Notes: generated by a model not told the origin, from the sequence alone. A stretch of 53,829 nt of DNA from Corynebacterium pilosum DSM 20521 = CIP 103422 (GCF_000373805.1 NZ_KB892469.1:82338-136166); one strand, 5' to 3'. Shown: positions 32,688-40,735, numbered from the stretch's first letter. Program-made: numbers and translations.

Positions 32688-33623
32688 ATGTCCCGTTTCA
32701 CTCCGCTTCACCTCAAGCCAGGTGAGAGCCGCGACCGCATCGTCAACAATGTGATTGACCTTGCGGCACGTCGCGTTGCGCGCGGCGCGGGGCCCCACAC
32801 TCTGCTGGTACGCGCAGAGATCACCGCGAACGGGGAGCACGTCATCCGCCACATCGGCGTAGACGAATCCACCACATTGGACTGCATGCGCCGAGTCCTC
32901 GCGGCGGCTTTCAACCTGCCGAAAGAGCCTGCGCCCGCCCGCTTCACGCTGGGGCGTGACGACGATTGCCCCCTCGAACCCGGCATGCCCCTCGGTTCGC
33001 TGCTGCTGCGCCCCGGCGACCACCTGCATTTTTACTACGGTCTACTCCGCTTCACCGTCTACTTGGGCGATCGCTGGCTCCGCGATGAGGCCACACCGCG
33101 TCACCTGTGCGTTGGCGGGATCGGCGAGCTCGCGGGCTGCGGCTTTGACTTGCCGGGCATCAACGCGGCGCTTGTCGACGAGCGCGTGGTCGATTCCGTA
33201 CTGGAATCCGCCCGGCCGGACGTGCGTGATCTGATAGAACGCGCCAAAATTTTCGATTTCATCCCCTTGCTGCAGGCCATGGACCTCGACCGCCACGTAG
33301 AGTTGGACTCACCTATTGAGTCCGCCTTGGAGTCGCTGCCGCAGGAGGCCGACCCGATTGAGGTGGACGCCTTCTGGTCCACCGTGCTGGGCCTATCGTG
33401 CTTGGCTGCCGACGAGCTCACCGACACCGTCATCGAGGAAACCATGGACGCGCTGGGTTGGACCACCGATAGTGGGGATGGGATCACTGCAGCCGACGCG
33501 AAACAATTGTGCACTCGCTCACTGGAGACCTTGTCGTCGATAGGCGCCTACGGCGCTACCGCCGTCGCCCCTGTGGATCGGCTGGACCTTTACCGTGGAC
33601 TGCTGCGTAACTCGCAGCCCTAG
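32688..33623 (+). CDS. pRiA4b ORF-3-like domain protein
   Basis: The protein has 311 residues. The N-terminal ~150 look like the plasmid pRiA4b ORF-3 (IS1096 TnpR-like) fold. A strand with TLLVRAEITANGEHVIRHIG is followed by a helix, then LRPGDHLHFYYGLLRFTVYL and RHLCVGGIG, which match the family's gDxf.Y.YDfGDxW and P.C..G pattern loosely. The C-terminal half is helical without a recognised domain. The family's function is unknown and it is not a recombinase. The start is leaderless. The assignment is by pattern only and could be wrong. Confidence 0.55.
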   Translation: MSRFTPLHLKPGESRDRIVNNVIDLAARRVARGAGPHTLLVRAEITANGEHVIRHIGVDESTTLDCMRRVLAAAFNLPKEPAPARFTLGRDDDCPLEPGMPLGSLLLRPGDHLHFYYGLLRFTVYLGDRWLRDEATPRHLCVGGIGELAGCGFDLPGINAALVDERVVDSVLESARPDVRDLIERAKIFDFIPLLQAMDLDRHVELDSPIESALESLPQEADPIEVDAFWSTVLGLSCLAADELTDTVIEETMDALGWTTDSGDGITAADAKQLCTRSLETLSSIGAYGATAVAPVDRLDLYRGLLRNSQP

Positions 33624-33658
33624 GCGCGCCCTTGACCCGCGCACCTGCTAGTGCCTAC

Positions 33659-33664
33659 TAGGAT
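33659..33664 (+). promoter_or_regulatory. -10 box for the first gtrA gene
   Basis: TAGGAT lies 8 nt before the ATG at 33673. Confidence 0.35.
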
Positions 33665-33672
33665 TTACCCAC

Positions 33673-34158
33673 ATGCCAACTGTGCCTCCAGCGCCCCAGG
33701 AACAACCTTCTTCTGACTCCGGCCCCGCGCCGGGCCCCAAGGAGAAGCGTTTCGACGACTCTTCCGCCATCGTCCAGCTGGTCCGTTTCACCACGGTGGG
33801 CATCTTCACGGCACTCATCGACTTATCGCTGACGCAGCTGTTCACCTTCGTGGTCGGCTGGGACCGACAGATCGCCAAAGCCATCGGCTGGACCTTCGGC
33901 ACCATCGCCGCCTACTTGCTGAACTCGCGCTTCACCTTCAAATCTGCGGTCAGCGCCAAGAAGGCGACGGCCGTGTTCATCCTCTACGCCTCCACCTTCG
34001 CCATCCAGCAGTTCGTGTACTGGGTGACCAACGCCCCGCTCATCGCCTTGGGCTTCGAAGATCCGTGGAAGGATGTGATCTCCTTCGTGCTCGCGCAGGG
34101 TGTTGCTACCATCACAAACTTCGTTCTCCAGCGGGTGCTGATCTTTAAGAAGGACTAG
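33673..34158 (+). CDS. GtrA-family membrane protein (first of two)
   Basis: This 161-residue protein has a ~30-residue Pro-rich hydrophilic start followed by four membrane segments. The GtrA signatures are VQLVRFTTVGIFTALIDLSL, GWTFGTIAAYLLNSRFTFKS and ITNFVLQRVLIFKKD. GtrA proteins act at the membrane with polyprenyl-linked sugars. The mycobacterial relative beside dprE1 (Rv3789) has been proposed to reorient decaprenyl-phospho-arabinose or to anchor AftA. Location between dprE1 and glfT1 supports a similar job here. A second GtrA gene follows after 11 bp. Confidence 0.85.
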   Translation: MPTVPPAPQEQPSSDSGPAPGPKEKRFDDSSAIVQLVRFTTVGIFTALIDLSLTQLFTFVVGWDRQIAKAIGWTFGTIAAYLLNSRFTFKSAVSAKKATAVFILYASTFAIQQFVYWVTNAPLIALGFEDPWKDVISFVLAQGVATITNFVLQRVLIFKKD

Positions 34159-34161
34159 GCT
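34156..34161 (+). promoter_or_regulatory. -10 box overlapping a stop codon, for the second gtrA gene
   Basis: TAGGCT begins with the TAG stop of the first gtrA and ends 8 nt before the ATG at 34170. Confidence 0.3.
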
Positions 34162-34169
34162 GGGCCGCT

Positions 34170-34661
34170 ATGGCGTACCCGATCTCAACAGCATGGGCGG
34201 CGCTTCGGGCAGCAAACCTGCACAAATCCGACGCGCTGCACGCCCAAGCAGCGCGCTTCGGTTTGAGCGGGCTGATCTCTGCCAGCATTGATGTGGGCCT
34301 GACCTGGCTGCTCCAAGTCGGTCTTGGGGTGCTGGGCCAGGGCTACGCCCGTTCCGTTGGGTATATTGCCGGCACTCTCGTCGCTTACATGCTCAACCGG
34401 CGGTTTACCTTTCGGGAGAAGTTCTCCGCCCGCCGCTTTGTGGCCGTGGTGGTGCTCTACTTTGTCAGCTGGCTGCTGAACGTGGAGATTTACCAGAGCC
34501 TGTTCGGCTGGCTGCATGAGAACACCGTGCTCACCCAAACACCGGTGCTGCTCATCGCCTATGCCGTGGCCCAATCGATCACCACAGCGATCAATTTTGT
34601 GGTGCAGCGCTCCATCATCTTCCGGCCCCACGGCGGGTCGAAGACGATCCAGTCGTCGTAA
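34170..34661 (+). CDS. GtrA-family membrane protein (second of two)
   Basis: This 163-residue paralogue of the preceding gene has four membrane segments with ARFGLSGLISASIDVGLTWL, YIAGTLVAYMLNRRFTFREK and TAINFVVQRSIIFRP. The N-terminus is different and lacks the Pro-rich tail. The two proteins share the LN.RFTF and NFV.QR..IF motifs but differ elsewhere, so this is an old duplication. They could form a heteromer or serve two lipid-linked sugars (arabinose and galactan precursors). The stop codon lies in a dispersed 12-mer (34653-34664). It is convergent with glfT1, 9 bp apart. Confidence 0.85.
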   Translation: MAYPISTAWAALRAANLHKSDALHAQAARFGLSGLISASIDVGLTWLLQVGLGVLGQGYARSVGYIAGTLVAYMLNRRFTFREKFSARRFVAVVVLYFVSWLLNVEIYQSLFGWLHENTVLTQTPVLLIAYAVAQSITTAINFVVQRSIIFRPHGGSKTIQSS

Positions 34662-34670
34662 AGCGCGCCC

Positions 34671-35582
34671 CTAGGGCCGGCGGAAATCCTCGTTCGCGCC
34701 CATCCGCAGCAGCTTCAGCCACTGGACAAACTCTTTCGGGTTCTTTCTTTCGAGCAGGAAGAACCAGCCGAAACGCACCAGTTCCTGCAACTGCATCTTC
34801 TTCATCCCGCGCTGGCCGATGATGTAGCCGCGGTTGCGGTAGGTGAAAAACCGCTTCGTCTCATTATCCGGGTACTGGGCGTGCGCCTTACCGTTCATGA
34901 TGGGGTGGAACTCGGCCGACCCATCCGGGTGGACATATGCCGTGGTCAGGGCGGTGCCGTACTTCAGCCCGGACTGGGAGAGCCGGCGGTGGTATTCGAC
35001 CTCGTCGCCGCGAATGAACAGGCGATAGTCAGGCACACCGATCCGCTCCATCGCCGCAGCGGCGATCAGCGCACCGTTAAAGAGGGAGGCGTACTGGGGC
35101 AGGAAGTCCCCGTCGAGCTCTTCGCGGCGGCGCTTCCACGTCAGGCCCTGGCGCAGCGGGAACGCCAGTTTTTCTGGGTCCTCGATATTGGCCACCACGG
35201 GCGAGACTTGGTGTAGGCCCTCGCGCTTGGCCACGCGGTACAGCTCTTCGAGGACGCCTTCGTCGGCAGGCATTCCGTCATCATCGGCGCACCAGATCGC
35301 GTCCGCGCCCAGCGCCAGCGCGTGGAGGAACCCGTAGGCGAAACCGCCCGCGCCACCCAGGTTCGTCTGCGACGGCAGGTAGACCGCGCGCTCACCTGCA
35401 AGCGTGACGACGAGGTCCTCCACTTCCTGCTCACAGCCGTTGTCCACCACGATCACCCATTGGACGGGGTGAGTCTGGTTGACCACCTGTTCCAGGGAAT
35501 TGCGGAGCAGCTCCACCCGCTTGTGGGTGACGATGACTGCAGCAGTGGTGCCAGCGGGATTCAAGATTGGGGTGTCGGCCAT
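34671..35582 (-). CDS. glfT1: Galactofuranosyltransferase GlfT1
   Basis: This ~303-residue GT2 glycosyltransferase starts AAVIVTHKRVELLRNSLEQV, has the nucleotide-sugar DDDG motif in WCADDDGMPADEG near residue 100, FIRGDEVEYHRRL as acceptor-side acidic motif, and an amphipathic C-terminus. GlfT1 adds the first two galactofuranose residues to the rhamnosyl-GlcNAc lipid linker on the cytoplasmic side. The ATG at 35582 is preferred over an in-frame upstream start at 35666, because the added 28 residues are not part of the fold. Order relative to wzt and wzm matches the mycobacterial Rv3781-Rv3783 region. Confidence 0.88.
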   Translation of the reverse strand: MADTPILNPAGTTAAVIVTHKRVELLRNSLEQVVNQTHPVQWVIVVDNGCEQEVEDLVVTLAGERAVYLPSQTNLGGAGGFAYGFLHALALGADAIWCADDDGMPADEGVLEELYRVAKREGLHQVSPVVANIEDPEKLAFPLRQGLTWKRRREELDGDFLPQYASLFNGALIAAAAMERIGVPDYRLFIRGDEVEYHRRLSQSGLKYGTALTTAYVHPDGSAEFHPIMNGKAHAQYPDNETKRFFTYRNRGYIIGQRGMKKMQLQELVRFGWFFLLERKNPKEFVQWLKLLRMGANEDFRRP

Positions 35583-35683
35583 AGCGTTTATTGTGCCACT
35601 GTCTGAGGAGGAAAGCGTGAGCGGTCCCGCCCAGTGTCCAACCCCTCTTCGAGGGATTTTATTCATCTGCAGCTCAGGTGTGT

Positions 35684-35689
35684 TAACTT
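35684..35689 (+). promoter_or_regulatory. -10 box for the putative non-coding RNA
   Basis: TAACTT precedes the first structured base by about 8 nt. TTCATC 16 nt upstream is a weak -35 candidate. Confidence 0.3.
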
Positions 35690-35696
35690 AGAGCAT

Positions 35697-35896
35697 GACG
35701 CTAGAGGAAAGCGTGATCCTCGCTGAATATTCTTTTCTGGTGTGGATATTCAGTTGATGGGGAACCAGCTACTTCTCACTGGTTGCCCAGCGACTTTCCT
35801 AGCGCCCCTTGCATCAGGAGCACGGTCCTGATCTGCATGGAAACCCCCGGCTCTGACGTGGTACGGCACTGTCAGAATCGGGGGTTCTGTTTGTTG
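35697..35896 (+). ncRNA. Putative structured non-coding RNA with intrinsic terminator
   Basis: The ~200-nt segment has a dense set of compatible hairpins. CTAGAGGAAAG (35701-35711) pairs at a distance with CTTTCCTAG (35794-35802). Inside are CTGAATAT/ATATTCAG (35723-35730/35746-35753) and AACCAG/CTGGTT (35763-35768/35779-35784). After it come ATCAGGA/TCCTGAT (35813-35819/35826-35832) and a terminator. No coding frame has a start and ribosome site. The strand is set by the T-rich tail on the plus side. It does not match tmRNA, RNase P, SRP RNA or 6C RNA as far as I can tell. It sits between glfT1 and wzt, antisense to both. Confidence 0.5.
35842..35896 (+). terminator. Terminator of the putative non-coding RNA
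   Basis: AACCCCCG (35842-35849) and CGGGGGTT (35879-35886) close a stem with an inner TCTGAC/GTCAGA helix (35852-35857/35871-35876), followed by a T-rich CTGTTTGTTG. Confidence 0.6.
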
Positions 35897-35934
35897 TAGG
35901 GTTTGCGCTTTGAGTGCTTTGAGCGCTTTAAAGC

Positions 35935-36028
35935 CAAACTGTCGAACCTCAACTGTTGGAACAGGGAGATTTTTGCGCCGCAAGGCCACTACACGCCCCT
36001 GTTCCAACAGTTCAGTTCCAGCAGTTTG
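35935..36028 (+). repeat. RNA-gene-associated palindromic repeat, copy 1
   Basis: The left arm CAAACTG...CAACTGTTGGAACAGG and the right arm CCCTGTTCCAACAG...CAGCAGTTTG are near-perfect inverted repeats of about 30 bp around a variable ~35-bp centre. It lies about 40 bp after the terminator of the putative RNA and 18 bp before the wzt stop. Copies 2 and 3 follow tRNA genes. Confidence 0.8.
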
Positions 36029-36045
36029 CGGAGAGCAGCGGTCAG

Positions 36046-36852
36046 CTAGGACTCAAAAGCTTCGCCCTCGCCGTGGAAACGTTCCACCATGCCACGCACG
36101 TGCTCTCCGGCTTCGGGACCCTCGTAGGCTTCGACGACTTCGTCGACAAGCCCCGCCTCACGGATCTCCCCATGATCAATCCACAGGGCCGTGGTGCACA
36201 GCTGGGCTAGGAAGTCGTTGGAGTGCGAGGCGAATACGAGGATGCCGGAGCGTTCGACCATTTCGGCAAGGCGGACGCGGGCCTTGGCCATGAATGCGGC
36301 GTCAACGGCACCGATGCCTTCGTCGAGAAGTAAAATCTCCGGCTCGATGGAGGTCACCACACCAAGGGCCAGGCGCACGCGCATGCCTGTTGAGTATGTG
36401 CGCAGCGGCATGGCGAGGTAGTCGCCGAGCTCGGAAAATTCGGCGATCTCGTCCATCTTTTTCTTCATCTGCCTGCGGGTCTGTCCGAGGAACAGGCCGC
36501 GGATGATGATGTTTTCGTAGCCGGAGATCTCCGGGTCCATGCCCACGCCAAGGTCGAAGACGGGGGCGACGCGGCCGCGTACATCAGCCACACCGCGGGT
36601 GGGTTCGTAGATGCCGGACAGCAGGCGCAAGAGGGTGGATTTGCCGGCGCCGTTGTGGCCGACGAGGCCCACGCGGTCGCCCTCGCGCAGGTGCAGGTTG
36701 ATGTCGCGCAGTGCCTCGACGACGACGGTGTTGGCGTCATTCTTGCCGATAGCACCGCCTGCCGACGACAGCATCGCCTTCTTCAGGGAGCGTGATTTTG
36801 CGTCGAAGATAGGGAAGTCGACGCAGGCGTTGTAGGTATCGATAGAAACCAT
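36046..36852 (-). CDS. wzt: ABC transporter ATPase Wzt (galactan lipid exporter)
   Basis: This 268-residue ATPase has Walker A GHNGAGKSTLLRLL near residue 65, an ABC signature in RTYSTGMRVRLALGV and Walker B EILLLDEGIGAVD. The N-terminal VDFPIFDAKSRSLKK is typical of O-antigen/teichoic-acid type exporters (ABC-2). With Wzm it is the candidate flippase for the lipid-linked galactan of arabinogalactan (Mycobacterium Rv3781). AAGGA 6 nt before the ATG is the ribosome site. It starts 10 bp after the wzm stop, so both are one transcript. Confidence 0.9.
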   Translation of the reverse strand: MVSIDTYNACVDFPIFDAKSRSLKKAMLSSAGGAIGKNDANTVVVEALRDINLHLREGDRVGLVGHNGAGKSTLLRLLSGIYEPTRGVADVRGRVAPVFDLGVGMDPEISGYENIIIRGLFLGQTRRQMKKKMDEIAEFSELGDYLAMPLRTYSTGMRVRLALGVVTSIEPEILLLDEGIGAVDAAFMAKARVRLAEMVERSGILVFASHSNDFLAQLCTTALWIDHGEIREAGLVDEVVEAYEGPEAGEHVRGMVERFHGEGEAFES

Positions 36853-36862
36853 AGTGTGTCCT

Positions 36863-37759
36863 TTATACCCAGTAGCTCACGCGGAAACGCCATTGGCGCA
36901 TGGCCAACAGCGTGATGGCAATGCCCACGACAGTGCAGCCGATGACGATCCACCAGTGGTAGGCGTCGACGTGATGGCCCAGCATCGGGGCGCGGATAAT
37001 TTCGAGGTAGTGGAACAGTGGGTTGATCTCCACGATCTTGGCCTGGTCAGCCACCTCGCCGCCGCGAACCTCCAGAGTGTGGGTGGTCCAGACGATGGGG
37101 GTGACGTAGAAGGCGAGCTGGACGAGAGCCTCCAGCAGTGGTGCGACATCGCGGAACCGGGTAGCGACCATGCCGAAGAACATGGTCACCCACACCCCGT
37201 TGAGAACGATTAGCAGCAGCGCCGGCACGGCCAGGAGCACTTCCCACGTCAGGGGAATGCCCAGCAGCGGCACCATGATCACCCAGATGATCAGGTTGTG
37301 GAAGAAGAAGAGCAGTTGGCGCCACACCAGGCGGTAGACATGCACCGAGAGTGCAGAGGGCAGCTGTTTGATTAGGCCTTCGTTGTCGATGAAGACGTTG
37401 GAGCCCTCTTTGATGCAGCCGGAGATGAAGCCCCACACGATGAAACCGACGGTGACGTGCGGTAGGAACTGCCGCCAGTCGATTTGGAAGAGCAGCGCGT
37501 ACAGCAGGCCGAGGGCGACTGCCATGACGCCGGTGGCGATGGTGATCCACAGGGGGCCGAGGGTGGAGCGTCGGTAGCGCTGGCGGATGTCCTGCCACCC
37601 TAGTTCCAGCCAGAGCTCGTATTGGCCCCACCCCTTGGTGAGGTCTTTGATGGCTGCGCCAAAGGTCTTCGACTTCGACGGAGGCGTGTTGTCGTGGGCA
37701 TCCGAAGTCATTCGGGCCACGTCGTGACGCAATTTTGTTTTATCAAGCACGTTTCTCAC
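36863..37759 (-). CDS. wzm: ABC transporter permease Wzm (galactan lipid exporter)
   Basis: This ~298-residue ABC-2 permease has six membrane segments. The family block YELWLELGWQDIRQRYRRST with GPLWITIATGVMAVALGLLY, and FRDVAPLLEALVQLAFYVTP later, are characteristic. The first ~35 residues are hydrophilic and charged. The start could be the GTG at 37759, the GTG at 37750 (better spaced from AGGGTGAG) or the ATG at 37711. It pairs with Wzt to export galactan. The upstream lipoprotein gene ends 14 bp before and is probably in the same transcript. Confidence 0.88.
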   Translation of the reverse strand: MRNVLDKTKLRHDVARMTSDAHDNTPPSKSKTFGAAIKDLTKGWGQYELWLELGWQDIRQRYRRSTLGPLWITIATGVMAVALGLLYALLFQIDWRQFLPHVTVGFIVWGFISGCIKEGSNVFIDNEGLIKQLPSALSVHVYRLVWRQLLFFFHNLIIWVIMVPLLGIPLTWEVLLAVPALLLIVLNGVWVTMFFGMVATRFRDVAPLLEALVQLAFYVTPIVWTTHTLEVRGGEVADQAKIVEINPLFHYLEIIRAPMLGHHVDAYHWWIVIGCTVVGIAITLLAMRQWRFRVSYWV

Positions 37760-37773
37760 CCTAGTCCGGATGA

Positions 37774-38211
37774 TCAGGGTTCTGGGATAAGGGCGTGGAA
37801 GAACCAGCCCTCTTCTTGTTCAAAGCAGGCGCTAGTTTGGTCGCGGGACTCGCGCTGTTCACGGGTGCAGGCCTGTTCGCTGTCGTGAGGGCCTACTTCC
37901 TCCCAGACGAAACCTTCGGGTGCTGGGCTGGTTGGGCTTGGGGCCGACGTTGCTCCGGGCAGCGGGCCGGGCGTGTCGACGGTCGTGTCGGCGTGAACGT
38001 ACTTCGTGATGGTCTCGGTTTCGGTGACGGTCTGGTCTAGCGTCGTCGTGGGGCCTGGTTCGGTTTCAGTAACAGTGACCGAGGGGTTGATGCTTGCCGA
38101 CGACACCTCGGGCTGGTCGATGGCGCAGCCCCCTAGAGTAAGGGCGAGACCAATCGACGCAATACCTGAGATTCCTGAGAGTATGGTAAGTTTAGGCGTT
38201 GTTGCCATCAT
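37774..38211 (-). CDS. Small lipoprotein of unknown function
   Basis: The protein has 145 residues with a lipobox: hydrophobic SGIASIGLALTLGGC, with the lipidated Cys near residue 29. The mature part is Thr/Pro-rich (TVTETETITKYVHADT and a SAPSPTSPAPEG linker) and has a short C-terminal region with two Cys (EQACTREQ and TSACFEQEEGW) that may form a disulfide. Two adjacent ATG codons (38211, 38208) follow GGAGG; the second is better spaced. A TATACT box lies ~30 nt upstream. It is upstream of wzm-wzt in the same direction, suggesting an envelope role. Confidence 0.75.
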   Translation of the reverse strand: MMATTPKLTILSGISGIASIGLALTLGGCAIDQPEVSSASINPSVTVTETEPGPTTTLDQTVTETETITKYVHADTTVDTPGPLPGATSAPSPTSPAPEGFVWEEVGPHDSEQACTREQRESRDQTSACFEQEEGWFFHALIPEP

Positions 38212-38468
38212 CTAGCCTCCGGACGTGTGCCTGAATATAGACGCGAGTATAGTGTAGCTAACGCGCTACTCACCAGCGGGTATAGATCTTCGCGTTCGTT
38301 TGGCTTCGCATGTCAAGGTGCTGCCAAGTCCCGTCGCGTTCACAGTGGGGAACCTGAGAGGGTAACCAGTGTGTGATCGTCTGTGGGAAGTGGTTGAATA
38401 GCTAGGGAAGGTTCGCTCGTTGTCATGGTGTTAACGGGTGGCCAGAGTGAAGAAGAAAGGAAGTGCTC

Positions 38469-39713
38469 ATGACGTACGACGTGTTTCGCGTCCGCGGGCT
38501 CTACACTTCCCTTTCCGACGGCTGGACCTACCTCAATGCGCATGATTGCCCCCAGATCCCTGAGCGGGTCTCGGCGGCTGTAGCGCGCTCTTTCAGGATG
38601 TCGCCTCAGGTCACAGCGCTGGATTCGCCGGTGGGTTCGCACTCGCGAAGCTATGCCGGCCGCCCGGAAGGTCACGCTTTCATCGCGGACGCACGCTATG
38701 CCATCGCGGACCTTGTGGGATCCACCGCGGAGTGCGTGGTGCTGGGCCCAAACCTGCCTGCTCTTTATGCTTCCTTGGCTGCGGCGATGCGTCCGATGTT
38801 TCGTTATCACTCCTCGGTGGTCCTGTCCACTGTGGAGAACCCCGCCCACCTTGTGCCTTTCAAGAGCGTCAATGCGGAAACGCGTTGGGCGCAGCCCGAC
38901 TTGGGTTCGGGTGTGCTGCCCGCTTATCAGTTCACGGAGCTTGTCGACGGGGCGACCCGCCTTGTCTCTATCCCTGCCGCCGATGGTCTGCTGGGCACGG
39001 TGATGGATGTCTCTACCATCGCGGACAACGTGCGTGATCGTTCCCGCGCCTGGGTGCTTGTCGACGCCACTAGCTACGCTCCCTACCGCCTCATCGATCT
39101 TGATGAGTGGGGAGCAGACATCGTCGCCGTTGATATTGGCGCCCTCGGCGGCCCGCAGATTGCTGCCTTAGTCTTCCGCCACGAGGCGATGTTCCGCCGC
39201 CTGGATACCGTCTCCCCAGTGGGCTCTACCGACGGCGCCAACAAGCTTTCCTTGGACATCGCCCCCGGTCTCGCTGGCGGGGTCTCACCCCTGGTGGAAC
39301 ACCTTGCCGACTTAGTCCCTCCTGCTCAGAAGGGGCGGAATAGTCGTCGGAGGCGACTGGAAAAGTCGATGGCAGACCTAACTTCCTATGTCGACTTCCT
39401 GGCACTGGAACTTTACGCGGGGATGCGTGCCTTGTCTGCCGTCCACATTGTTGGTGTCACGGGTGAGGCCGCGGCGGACGCGCCGGAGGAGCGGTTGCCA
39501 CGGCTGTCATTCCTCGTCAACGGAGTCCCGGCGGAGACGGTCTATCACCGATTGCTGGACAACGGCGTGGTCACAACGGTTACCCCATCGACCACGCTGC
39601 TCACGGACATGGGTGTTGAGGATATCGGGGGCTCCGTCACCATCTCGCTCAGCCCGTTCAACACCACCGCGGACGTGTTTCATTTGATCCGCGTCGTCGC
39701 CTCCCTGGCCTAG
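38469..39713 (+). CDS. Class V aminotransferase-fold protein (cysteine desulfurase-like, Rv3778c-type)
   Basis: This 414-residue protein looks like SufS-type PLP enzymes: WTYLNAHDCPQIPERV at the start, an Asp in VLVDATSYAPYRLID, and C-terminal LPRLSFLVNGVPAETVYHRL. Where the PLP lysine is expected (typically H/Y-K-x-x-G-P), the sequence is VDIGALGGPQIAALVF. The lysine is apparently replaced by Ala, and the usual His after the Asp is Tyr. It may therefore be catalytically altered or inactive. The ATG at 38469 follows AAAGGAAG. The homologous neighbourhood in Mycobacterium (Rv3777-Rv3783) has the same genes. It ends in a 4-bp tail-to-tail overlap with the quinone oxidoreductase gene. Confidence 0.75.
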   Translation: MTYDVFRVRGLYTSLSDGWTYLNAHDCPQIPERVSAAVARSFRMSPQVTALDSPVGSHSRSYAGRPEGHAFIADARYAIADLVGSTAECVVLGPNLPALYASLAAAMRPMFRYHSSVVLSTVENPAHLVPFKSVNAETRWAQPDLGSGVLPAYQFTELVDGATRLVSIPAADGLLGTVMDVSTIADNVRDRSRAWVLVDATSYAPYRLIDLDEWGADIVAVDIGALGGPQIAALVFRHEAMFRRLDTVSPVGSTDGANKLSLDIAPGLAGGVSPLVEHLADLVPPAQKGRNSRRRRLEKSMADLTSYVDFLALELYAGMRALSAVHIVGVTGEAAADAPEERLPRLSFLVNGVPAETVYHRLLDNGVVTTVTPSTTLLTDMGVEDIGGSVTISLSPFNTTADVFHLIRVVASLA

Positions 39714-40699
39714 TCGCCAGCAACCTCCAGCACGAGCTTGCCGGTCACCTTCCCGGAATCCAGGAGCTCGTGGGCCTGTGCTGCGTCGGCAAGCGGGAGC
39801 GTGCGGTCGATCGTCGTACGGATCTTGCCCTGCTCAATCAGCGGCCACACGTGCTCCACCGTGGATGCGCAGATCTCTGATTTCTGCTCCACCGGGCGTG
39901 CCCGCAGCGTCGTCGCATGCACCGACTGGCGCCGCGGCATCATGCGCGCCACAGGCAGCGTCCCCTTCGGCCCGCCCTGCACAGCAATCACCACGAGCGT
40001 GCCGTCCATCGCCAGGCTGCGCACGTTGTCTTCCAGGTAAGGCCCGCCGATGATGTCCAAGATGACATCACAGGAGCCCTTAAGCTTCTCGACGAAAGAC
40101 TCTTCCTTGTAGTTAATCAAGATGTCCGCACCCAACTCGCGGGCGTGTTCTAGTTTCTCCTGGGAGCCCGCCGTCGTGGCCACTTCTGCGCCCATGGCCT
40201 TGCACATCTGAATAGCAAAGGATCCGATGCCTCCGCCACCGCCGTGGATCAAGACGCGGTCGCCTTCTTTCAGGCCCGCGAGCATGCCGACGTTGGACCA
40301 CACCGTCGTGGCCACCTCCACGATGGAGGCGGTGTCGGTGAGGCTGAACCCCTGCGGTACTGGCACCAGCTGGCCCTCTGGCACGGCAACGTATTCGGCA
40401 TAGCCACCGCCGGCCAGCAGGCAGCCGACTTCTTCGCCAACCTCGCGACCGGTGTCACCGGCATCGACGATGGTGCCCGCGCACTCCAGGCCAATAATGT
40501 CGGACTCTCCCTGCGGCGGCGGGTAGTTGCCTTGGGCCTGCACGAGGTCGGCGCGGTTGACGCCCGCGGCCGCGACCTTCACCAGCACCTCGCCCGGCTT
40601 CAGGGCGGGGATATCTACGTCTGCCAGTTTCAAGGAGCGGGGATCATCAAGATCCGTTTGTGTAATCGCCTTCATGGTTTCACTTTTGTTTTCACTCAT
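39710..40699 (-). CDS. NAD(P)H:quinone oxidoreductase, zinc-free MDR family (Rv3777-type)
   Basis: This 329-residue medium-chain reductase of the QOR/PIG3 group has GVNRADLVQAQGNYPPPQGE near residue 48, the NADP-binding VLIHGGGGGIGSFAIQMCKAMGAEV near residue 145 and a C-terminal GKVTGKLVLEV. The zinc-binding residues are absent, as expected. It reduces quinones or enoyl ketones with NADPH in the cytoplasm; the physiological role is unknown. TAATCT 7 nt before the ATG makes the start leaderless. Its 3' end overlaps the aminotransferase-like gene by 4 bp tail to tail. Confidence 0.85.
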   Translation of the reverse strand: MSENKSETMKAITQTDLDDPRSLKLADVDIPALKPGEVLVKVAAAGVNRADLVQAQGNYPPPQGESDIIGLECAGTIVDAGDTGREVGEEVGCLLAGGGYAEYVAVPEGQLVPVPQGFSLTDTASIVEVATTVWSNVGMLAGLKEGDRVLIHGGGGGIGSFAIQMCKAMGAEVATTAGSQEKLEHARELGADILINYKEESFVEKLKGSCDVILDIIGGPYLEDNVRSLAMDGTLVVIAVQGGPKGTLPVARMMPRRQSVHATTLRARPVEQKSEICASTVEHVWPLIEQGKIRTTIDRTLPLADAAQAHELLDSGKVTGKLVLEVAGD

Positions 40700-40706
40700 G
40701 GGGACC

Positions 40707-40712
40707 AGATTA
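40707..40712 (-). promoter_or_regulatory. -10 box of a leaderless promoter for the quinone oxidoreductase gene
   Basis: Minus-strand TAATCT is followed by GGTCCCC and the ATG at 40699. Confidence 0.4.
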
Positions 40713-40735
40713 GCGATTATGTGTGGGCCGTAGGC

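Noticed and set aside
35842..35886. 6C RNA motif
   Set aside because: The C-runs lie in a stem and number five; the two C-rich loops that define 6C RNA are missing.
35750..36007. A minus-strand reading frame of ~85 residues between glfT1 and wzt
   Set aside because: It runs through the hairpins of the putative RNA and the repeat; there is no ribosome site and the composition is not protein-like.
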